From assembly GCA_037975125.1 (NCBI GenBank), contig CM075850.1, positions 66,678,390 through 66,742,389 of the forward strand: a stretch of DNA of 64,000 bases. Reading direction: 5' to 3'. The translations under genes and the position numbers were made by a program. The notes under the pieces were generated by a model that was given only the letters and a program-made list of their open reading frames with translations, was not told where the DNA came from and did not search any database. The stretch comes from Latrodectus hesperus. Its lineage: Eukaryota > Arthropoda > Arachnida > Araneae > Theridiidae. Of this stretch, positions 55,805 through 64,000 are shown piece after piece; the first letter of the stretch is position 1; every line of letters begins with the position of its first letter.

Positions 55805-56100
55805 TAAAGAATTGTATCAATAACCGATTTTTTTGGTCCTGAACCTGGTAGGTATTTCAAAAGAACTGATCATAGGCAGCATATTTGTTCTCTTCAGGAT
55901 ACAAAAAATTTTGAAATGGTATATGCCAGTAATCAAACTACTTAAATAATACTTGTCCGAGTAAAAGACAAAAGGAGCTACTAAAGCTCTTTTGAAACCA
56001 TAAAATCCAACTAATTATCTAAAACTTAAGTTTGATGCAGCTTGTCCTATCTTGGATATTATGCAACAAAACACAATTGACTTCTGTGTTAAATTCTACA

Positions 56101-59100
56101 ATAAAATTCATAGAATATAAAAAGTTTATTTAAAATTTTCAAGTAAAAAATCATACAAAAATATATATAATTATTGAAAACATTTTTGGATATAACCTAA
56201 ATTAGTTTTAAATGCAATGTTACTGATATAATTATAAATTGTAAAAAAGATTTTTTAGTTAATAAATAAACAACTATTAATTCCATTTAATAAACTAACT
56301 ACATTAACAATCCTATATTAAATTCACCAACCATTCAAATGCAAATTAAACATATGTATTTAAAATAAATAATTTCAATCTAAATTTTTTAAGAATTTTA
56401 ATTTATTCCTTTTTTTACATAACACAAAATATTTTACATACTGTTGTAATTGATATGTTTGAAATATGTAACTAAAAATTTAAAGAAAATTCTTCATGCA
56501 CTATTGTTAAATTTAATCAAAAGCAATAAATAAAATAATTGACAAAATAAACCATTGCAAAACTTAACTACAACACAAAAACATACATCAATATAGTACA
56601 AAATAACATTGTGTATATAATAGTACACATAAAACTCATAATAAATACTATTTTGACACATTCATTATATATGCATAAATACAAATTATTAATATATATG
56701 TCCTTTGTTAAATTTTACAAAATTACTATTATTTTACTAATGTCTTTCAAAAAAAATTAACATTAAATATTGAGAAATTATGCATTTAAATTTCTAATTT
56801 AATTTTTCAGTGAAATGTCTTCTTTTTAACATATTTGTTTTAAAGAATAAAGTAATATGAAAATAAATAAAACAAATGCAATAAATTTTCAAAATCATAA
56901 TTTATATCGTAAATTGATTCTCATATGAGACAGTGGACTGAGTGAAAATAAATGCTGCTCTTTAAGTTATCCACATACTTCTATATAAAAATTAGTCTTT
57001 GACAGTTATCAAAAGTTTGTCATAGTAATTGTGAATCCCAAATATATTTTAAAAATATCAAACATACAATTAAGCATAAAAAATGTCTTAAAACATTATT
57101 TCATACACTTTTATGCATAATAGTTCTTTCGAAAAATATTAAAAAAAAGTATACTATAACATTATAAAATATATTAATAAAAATAAATAATTAAGATCAT
57201 TTTATACACATTACAAAACAAGTTATATTTGTGTTTACATGAATTCAAACTAATTTCTATAATCATTCAACATAATAAATTTTCTTATTAAAATATGCTA
57301 CAAAACATTTTTTTAAATCATAAGTATTTTGCATTTATGAATATCATATATTACAGTTACTGGCCATGTAACAATTTATAAATAGGATGAATTTAAAATC
57401 AAGTACCAAGCTTCATTATTTAAATTGTTGGTTATAACAGATGGTGAAATTTATGATTTAAAAAAATGAAATGATGCATTCAAACATGATTTTTAATGAA
57501 AAGAGTAAAATATTTTAGATATAAATTTAATACAATAGTTGTTTGTAATGTAGTTATTATTTTATAAAAGTGAAATTATAATATAATGCAGAAAATTTTC
57601 AGTACATTCTTTTGGTGCTTCTTTTAGTAGTATCAAGCAAAATTCTCTTATTGTAGTTAAGCATTCATTATTTTTCACTGATAAATGGACGGATTCTAAT
57701 AAACATTTATGGGCAGTTTAAAATGGTTAAGCAAGAGGTAAAATCTTTTTAGCTACATTTAAACTGTTATATTCAAAGGTAATGTCATCACAAACAAAAT
57801 AAAATTTTTGAGGAGTGCACAAATCCATCATTCAATTTGATCTTTGATCATTATTTTTTGATAACTGCAATTAGAATATTTTTTAACCTCCTAACACATG
57901 AGCATCAAATATACAGAAACTTTTGGTGAAGAACTATTAAAATATAATTTAAAAATAACAGTGGACTTAAAATATTGTAAAACAATTTTTTGAAATATAC
58001 ATGTCAAATTTGAAAATTAAAAAAAACTAAAGGCACTATTTACAGGAGACAAATATTTATATGAAAGTTAGCAATACTTTTATAATAGAGATTACAAAAT
58101 TTTACAATAATTTCAAATCATTATTTAAATAATTCAATATTTTAGTTTTTTATATCTGAACTTTTACAAAGAAATAAAAACAAATAAAGTTTCAGTCCTT
58201 ACTAATCTAGTAATTAAAAACTGGCCTTTAATAAGTTAAATAATTTGTAAAGTACAGCATTTTTCTCAAGGCGTCTTTAAACTTAAAAATTATCCTTTTA
58301 ATTAGAAATCTTTAAAAATAGTTATTACAATAAATCTTTTTTGAATATATATTTTCAGAACATTAACTTTTATAAATCATTTTTATTAAACTGTTAAAAA
58401 TTTTCATTGTTATAAGAAACAAAAATGTAGAAGATATTGTATAGAGTGAGTAATTAATTCATATCATTAGACAACAATTAATAATTGCTATCTTATGATT
58501 TTTGATTAATTATTTTAGAAAAGTTTAGTAAAGAATACTTGACTATGAATTGTTTCTCTCTCATATTTTGAAGATCAGTTTTATTTTGTAATATTTCTAT
58601 AATATTTTATTTATACATACTCTATAACATTTTCATAAAATTAGATCAAGAAAATTTTGCTAGCATTTGTATTTATCTTACTGACCTTCCTCTAAATTTT
58701 ATAAGCCTCTATTTGTTATTCACAGGAACGAATTTCAAATTTTGTGTTTTGTTTAAATCGGCAAACAATTGTTGACATTTTTTAATTATTCAAAGTGGAA
58801 TAAAAATCAAGGAAAATTATTTTTATCACAGAACAGTAATACAAAAAGGTTTCTGAAAATAACCAGGACATTTTCTCGATATCAAAGATAAAAATGCCAT
58901 ATAAAAATTGTTTTATAAATCGAGGAATAAAAATAAGTTATAAAAAAATATAACAAAATAATTTAATTTTTCTTTATTTTTAATGGCTGGTAATTAATAT
59001 ATTTAACATTTGAATTATCATACAAGTAAAACTAAGTACAATATGGACATAACCAGAAGCACTTTAAATTTATAAATAACCTAAATAGTAATTAATGCAT

Positions 59101-60760
59101 ATTGTACCATGTACTCTCTTAATAACCTTTTTTTAACTTAAATTTTAACTAATTAAAAATTTATTAAAGTATTGGTTTGTTAAACAAAATTTATAACTTA
59201 TGTTACATATTAAAATCCCAAAGTAAAACTTTCAGAGTATTCGCAGAGTAATAATTTTTGAACAGCATTATTATTAATTTAATAAGCAAATGAAATAATA
59301 ATTATGTTTTTCATTAAAATAACTAATATTACATTTGAACAAAAAATTTTGAAATCCATGGAAATATTATATTTTTTAATTACTGTACACATATATGCAA
59401 ATTTATTTTACTCAGTGTAATAAAAAAGAAAATCTGCACGATAAAATATATAATATATGACAAATTAATAGAATAAATTTTGCACTTAAATGTAAAAATA
59501 AATATGCAAGTCATAATTAATTGAGAATTCATGAAATCATTTCTTTCAAGCTAAAGACTTTCAAAACACAAAACTTCATGTAACTTTTAAAAATAAAATG
59601 TCACCATAAAATGATAAACATTAAAATGATTTATTACCTTAAATGAAAAACTTAAAACAAGAATTATTTTAAAAAATGAGAAAAAATTGCAGTTCTGAAC
59701 ACTTCAGAGTTATTCAAAAACAGTTGTCATTTATCAATAAAAATTCAGGTACCTGAAAGAAATAATAAAATTTGGATCATATAATTATTTTAATGTAATT
59801 AATGAAGTAATTTATATTGCATAGAATAAGAAACTGATAAATTATTCAATTTGACATAATTGTTTACTTTCCTCTATTTAACATTTGTTACCTTTAAAAT
59901 TTTTCCGTTTCTAACGGTATTACTCATAAATTATCACACATAACAAATTATAATTACAGAGCTATATCAGATTTCTACTTAAATGCACAAAGTAAACAAA
60001 AAACTTTTAATAAAAATACCATCACAATTTCTAAATTAAATAGAAACCTTTTCTTAAATACAAAATTACTAAAGTTTTAGGAATCCAATTTGCACATATA
60101 TTTAAAATTTGTAATTCATAGAAAAGTTTACATTTATTATAATATAAATTTGAAATTTACATGTAATATGCAAATAATCAATTATTTCTTTTAAGAAAAA
60201 TTAAGCAGAATAAAATGTTGTACTGTAAATAAAATGATAGCATTATTCAATAATTACTCTTATGTTGCAGATTTTAAAAGAGAGCTTTAGATTCAAACTT
60301 TTATTTCCATTCATTGAAAATAAATTCTTTTCAATAAATGGAAATAATTAACAAATACATAACTATAGAATCTAAAATTTTGAAAAGAAATATGAATTTG
60401 CAAGCTAGCTGTTAAACTTTTAACAATTCCAATGACAATAAGATTTTGATAAGTGTATAACGGAGTTTAAATATTCAGAATTTTCTTTTTAAAAAATTTT
60501 GATTTTACATTTTGTTTTAAAAGTTTGCACTTAGAACAGATATGGAAATTTATATTGTCAAGTTATGATGTTAAGGAAAATGTTTAAATACAAAAATAAG
60601 AGAGAAACTAAGATAAATAAAAATCATATTCAAATATAATTTGTAAACAGGCACATAAAAAAATAATCAACAAATGTGAAAATTAAAAAAAAATTTTAAA
60701 TTTTCTATAAAATTTATTCAATTTATTATAATCAAGCTACCTTTATCACAGAATTCTAAT
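56101..60760. other. Very AT-rich region downstream of NPC1
   Basis: No coding sequence or transposon was recognised. It begins sharply after the LINE remnant and lies 3' of the NPC1 stop codon. Part of it must be the NPC1 3' UTR on the minus strand. AATAAA on the minus strand occurs about 45 bp after the stop (reverse of 60712-60717) and many times further on, so the end of the transcript cannot be placed. A 20-bp inverted repeat lies at 60301-60347. Confidence 0.5.
60301..60347. repeat. 20-bp inverted repeat with 7-nt loop
   Basis: The arms 60301-60320 and 60328-60347 are reverse complements with one mismatch. In the NPC1 transcript orientation the element would lie about 415 nt into the 3' UTR and could form a hairpin. 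Confidence 0.85.
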
Positions 60761-60879
60761 TTAAACTTTTCCATTAGCCTGCAATGGCACTTCATTCAAA
60801 TTTTCAACATTAGCAGGCATTTCTATTTGGCATTCAAAATTTGAAACATTTTTTGGTTCCTTCCACCTAACAGATGGGC
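60761..60879 (-). CDS. NPC1: NPC1-like sterol transporter, last coding exon
   Basis: The exon begins at 60879 after the acceptor ttttcttttctag. It completes a split glycine codon (G|GC) and encodes 38 more residues, starting PSVRWKEP, before TAA at 60763-60761. In NPC1 proteins the last transmembrane helix is followed by a GPS motif and then a short cytosolic tail; this exon supplies exactly that. The tail here ends in a polar stretch and shows no dileucine lysosomal sorting signal of the human type (LLNF). Sorting may therefore use another signal or another splice form. Confidence 0.88.
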
Positions 60880-63400
60880 CTAGAAAAGAAAAATCATCAT
60901 ATCTATGATATGAACTTCAGAAAATATAAAAACAAATAACAATTCATAAAAGGAAATAAATTAAATAAAAAAGATTACAAAATTAAAGAATGATTATTAA
61001 TAAATTTGAGTAAAATATATAACAAAGAAACCTTTGATATATTATTGTTAGAAGCATAGTTTCAAAAGAGCAAAATTCTTAGATATGCATTATGATGGCA
61101 TCTTTAAAGAGTTTCTAATAAATAAATCTGAAAAACATTTATCCCAACTGAAAATCCCAATTAACTAAATATTTATAATAATAATGATTGCAATTTATTC
61201 AAAAGTATTCAGTGTTTAATAAAGCCAAAAAAGTGAACCTTATAAAAAGCAACAACAGTTTTTCAAAAATATTGACAAGTTACTTAACAGATTGAAAAAT
61301 GAAAGATATCTCATAACTAAGATGAAATAGAACACTTAATCACGATATATCAAGTGACAAGCAAATATGATTAATACATAAATTTAAATAATTCAAATTA
61401 TCACCTCATAATTATTTTATTAATCTTTTTTTAAAACTATGTATTTTAGTATATTTTAATGTATCATACTTATGAACATTGTTATATTTATTAAAATATT
61501 GCTCAAAATTCAAGCCAAAACATATTTAACATTAATTACTAATTCCATTCATATATATAACATATATATTTTACTTTAGGTAAAATATCAGAGGTGTTTT
61601 TATCTTACATGTCTTTTTTTTATTTTTTAAATATTTGCTCTATATAAATTTCTTTTTTAACTAGGCAATCAAAAATTAGTTCCCATTTAGAACAATTATA
61701 TGCATGCTAAAAAGATGTTATGATGCATCTCATTTGGCAATAAAATACATACAAGATAAAAAATGGGAAATTTTAAATTTAAAAAGTTTATTTTCATTAC
61801 AGACATAGAACAAATGGTAAAATATCCATATATAAAATGGGTTGATTATCTGAGCATATCTGAAATAACTGGGCATAACAAAAACAAAATATACAAGAAT
61901 TTGACAAAATTAACATTTCGTTTATTTGGTGTTTAAAGCTGAATTCAAAGAGTCAAAATATATACAAAGATGCACAACATAGAATCTTATAAGACTAATG
62001 ATACTGGCAAAATATTGGAGTGAATAAGTAAAACAGGTAAAGCTTCTTCTTTCAAAATTTCAAAGACAAACACACTTTATATATATATATAAGTTTGATA
62101 TTCATTAGGCTGTGTACAATGTATGAAATGTGATTACACTCTAAACCATAGTCCTTAATGAGAAACAATAATGCTAGACAATGCAGCCTAACAAATATAT
62201 GAAGACCTTATACTATTATGAGAAAACTTTCTATATCCCTGAAGACAGCCCTGAATTTTAAAACAACTGATTTACTAATTTCAATTTGATATTTCATTTT
62301 TTACAGTTTTTTACTGCTATTCCTATCATGTTAAACAAGAAAAATGTGTGATAAACTAAAATAATGGATAATTAAAGTTGCATTCCTTATCACAATGATT
62401 AATAATGGAATCGATTGGACTTACTAATTGATATATGACAATGAAATATTTATATTATAACAATGTTTCACTATTAAGCTAATTCTATTAATGAAAACTA
62501 CAGCCTAAACTACAAACTATTAATACTAACAGCCTGTTTATATATTCTGCTTTTACTCCCATTAAGGTAGGAGTCATATCAGGATGATTTAGCTTCTACC
62601 ATAACGGGTAGTTTTCCTTAATGGCATTATTTTATCAAAAGAAAGAAAAGACAAATGAAAAATACTACATATATCACAATTTAAATATAAATAGTATGAT
62701 ATGTAAAGTAATATGATCTTTTGATAAATTAAAAACCCCAAATACCAAGAAAATTTTTCTATTCTATAAAAATAGAAAACAGAGCAGTAGGTAGGAAAAT
62801 ATTATTTGTACTCTATATGGCCCATTACTTTTTAACTGATAAACAGAATTTTCTTTCATCTATACCCATACATGAGTGTTACTAATGACACTTTGATTAA
62901 TATAAACAGCAATCTCAGGAAATAACATTTTTCCCTTCAAGCCACTGATTTTACCCTCATAAAACTCTTAATATTTAGAATTTTACTTGAGTATTAGATA
63001 AATTTTTATATAAACAATTAATTTTATGAACAGTACATTTAAGCTTCATTTATACAATTAGGTCTAATCAAAATTAATCTCATGTCTTACTGGATTAGGA
63101 AATGGCAATTTCATAATTGTAACAAATTAAAGAATAAATATGACAAATTTTTAATTTATACAGTTTCTTTCCCTGAGTAGAAATTTCAGTAGAAAACATT
63201 GTATTAATAACAATTAATTTCTTAAAATATAAGTAATTAATTTTTTATATAAAAGAAATAATTATAGAATAATTACATAAATAGAATAACTTAATAAATC
63301 TCATTTTAAAATCTATTGTTAAATTACATAAAACAATTATATTATTTAACTCATATTAAGTTTCATTTCACACTTAACACTAAAATAACACAAGATTTAC
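60880..63400 (-). other. NPC1: Last intron of the NPC1-like gene
   Basis: This is a 2,521-bp phase-1 intron. The donor is TTTG|gtaaatc (63400-63399) and the acceptor is ctag (60881-60880). It is AT-rich, with no recognisable element and no open exon inside. Confidence 0.85.
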
Positions 63401-63560
63401 CAAATATGCTTAAGAGCACAGGCAAGAATATAAGGCCATGCAATGTACCAAATGCAATAATTCCAAGATACATTCTGAAATAAAATACTTGAAATATTTG
63501 TGATTTAGCAAACGCCAAGACTAAAATCCCACAATCAGTCAAGGTAATACCAGAAAGAAC
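63401..63560 (-). CDS. NPC1: NPC1-like sterol transporter, penultimate exon (C-terminal membrane helices)
   Basis: The exon of 160 nt starts in phase 0 after the acceptor ttttttacag and encodes 53 residues plus one base. It reads [20 protein letters not shown], then [20 protein letters not shown] and [14 protein letters not shown]. This is the highly conserved end of the RND-type permease domain of Niemann-Pick C1: two hydrophobic helices linked by the [15 protein letters not shown] loop, then the [11 protein letters not shown] helix. NPC1 sits in the late endosome/lysosome membrane and moves cholesterol, delivered by NPC2, out of the lumen. It could be either an NPC1a or an NPC1b-type paralogue. 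The remaining exons lie to the right of the window. Confidence 0.93.
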
Positions 63561-64000
63561 CTGTAAAAAACAATTTTTTTAGATTTTTATATATTTTATG
63601 GAGAATAAGAAGATCAAAACTGAAGCAGAAATCATGCTTACCATTTACAAATATTTGCTGCATGTAATTATATTAGAATCAAATTTAATAACGAATGATT
63701 CATTATGAAAATAACAAAGTAAATATTAATAAAACAAATTAACTAAATATTAAATGACATAAAACATTTTACCTTATTAGTTCATTAATCTGAATAAAAT
63801 CTCATCAAAAATATAAAGAAAAACAATACTCATCGGAGTGAAAGTAAAAATACATATATCTCTATACAAATAACATAAGCTAAAAATATAATAAATCTCT
63901 TAATTCTTTTTTATTCTCATCTCTTTAATAGAAGAATTGTTGAATACATGTTCCACAAGTTTGATATGCATAACTAATTCGTTTATCAAATTTTTATATT
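63561..64000 (-). other. NPC1: Partial intron of the NPC1-like gene
   Basis: AT-rich, with no open exon resembling the preceding NPC1 segment up to the window edge. The upstream exon must lie beyond 64000. Confidence 0.7.

Larger units (their letters stand above)
50107..55920 (+). pseudogene. ORF2 remnant of the nested LINE (endonuclease, RT, RNase H)
   Basis: Endonuclease: KVAQINLHDSRLAS at 50962-51005 and GGDANAHHTMWGSSD at about 51340-51385, with GNESTF near 52380 and VGLSDNQYI near 52480. Linker: LDELF.VHFPGS near 53005. RT: LVKNLQSM near 54050, LIDRHIREVCLVDKPLSSSQ near 54190-54245, VKAGCQQGEV near 54495 and YTVGYTDDLI near 54600, where the usual YADD carries Thr for Ala. Thumb: LSWNRYLNFSIERAKKTFWACNNA near 54900 and ICPIVTYGSVIW near 55030. 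RNase H: IYWFTHGS near 55405, where the first Asp is replaced by His, AGIYNPTKGTKL, and a final FFGPEP near 55830. Stops are frequent. The family usually uses this protein for target-primed reverse transcription. Confidence 0.8.
48800..56100 (+). mobile_element. Old RNase H-bearing LINE (R1/LOA/I-like), interrupted by three insertions
   Basis: ORF1-like sequence lies at about 48900-50060. ORF2 begins at ATG 50107 (MVSIIKVAQINL once the first insert is skipped). It continues through endonuclease (to about 51420 and again from 52329), linker, reverse transcriptase (about 53974-54720), thumb and RNase H (to about 55920). Three foreign blocks sit inside ORF2: an 825-bp LINE derivative (50128-50952), a GC-richer block (about 51422-52327) and an 808-bp Tc1 (53164-53971). 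The LINE frame resumes in register, or nearly so, after each. Many stops and frameshifts show it was old before or after these insertions. Confidence 0.8.

Noticed and set aside
60301..60347. microRNA precursor in the NPC1 3' region
   Set aside because: The stem is only 20 bp with a tight loop and no extension. It fits the general palindrome class better.

Overview
The window looks like a piece of arthropod, most probably spider (Araneae), nuclear genome. This is inferred from very high AT content, long stretches without genes, spliceosomal introns, and a dense mix of Tc1/mariner, hAT, BEL/Pao, Ty3/gypsy, Jockey-like and RNase H-bearing LINEs and tRNA-derived SINEs whose decoded proteins resemble families common in araneid genomes. 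Nothing suggests a bacterial, organellar or free viral sequence.

Host genes are few. (1) At 11612-17378 (minus) there are two exons of a SAM-binding, methyltransferase-like gene. The canonical splice sites are phase-compatible, and the 4.7-kb intron holds an antisense, decayed hAT transposase. (2) At 60761-63560 (minus) are the last two coding exons of a Niemann-Pick C1 (NPC1) sterol transporter; the rest of the gene lies beyond the right edge. (3) At 40334-40882 (plus) is an unrecognised 182-aa ORF. It has an internal splice donor and may continue into an exon at 45499-45747. (4) The first 112 bases may be the tail of another gene.

The rest is mobile DNA. 2.6-3.5 kb: two diverged SINE copies. 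5.2-6.7 kb: dead Tc1 with long terminal repeats. 8.6-9.3 kb: mariner remnant. 14.4-16.7 kb: hAT. 19.2 kb: 213-bp mariner MITE. 20.5 kb: SINE. 21.6 kb: (TA)n. 21.7-26.5 kb: decayed BEL/Pao with both short LTRs. 26.9-27.8 kb: gypsy gag remnant. 28.0 kb: SINE fragment with target-site duplication (TSD). 28.3-29.0 kb: Tc1 remnant. 31.7-32.3 kb: SINE and a GC-rich repeat. 35.25-39.95 kb: full-length Jockey-like LINE with two intact ORFs and a perfect 13-bp TSD, the youngest-looking and possibly active element here. 42.3-43.9 kb: Tc1 with IR/DR-type ends. 44.5-45.3 kb: three head-to-tail SINE copies. 45.8-46.0 kb: tRNA-Ser-derived SINE with a perfect 12-bp TSD. 47.6-48.8 kb: 3' part of an RNase H-bearing LINE. 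48.8-56.1 kb: an old LINE interrupted by three later insertions.

I found no defence island, CRISPR array or gene cluster that would count as a new system. The most informative observations are the intact LINE, the insertion chronology in the 48.8-56.1 kb LINE, the split methyltransferase-like gene, and a recurrent class of short near-perfect palindromes.
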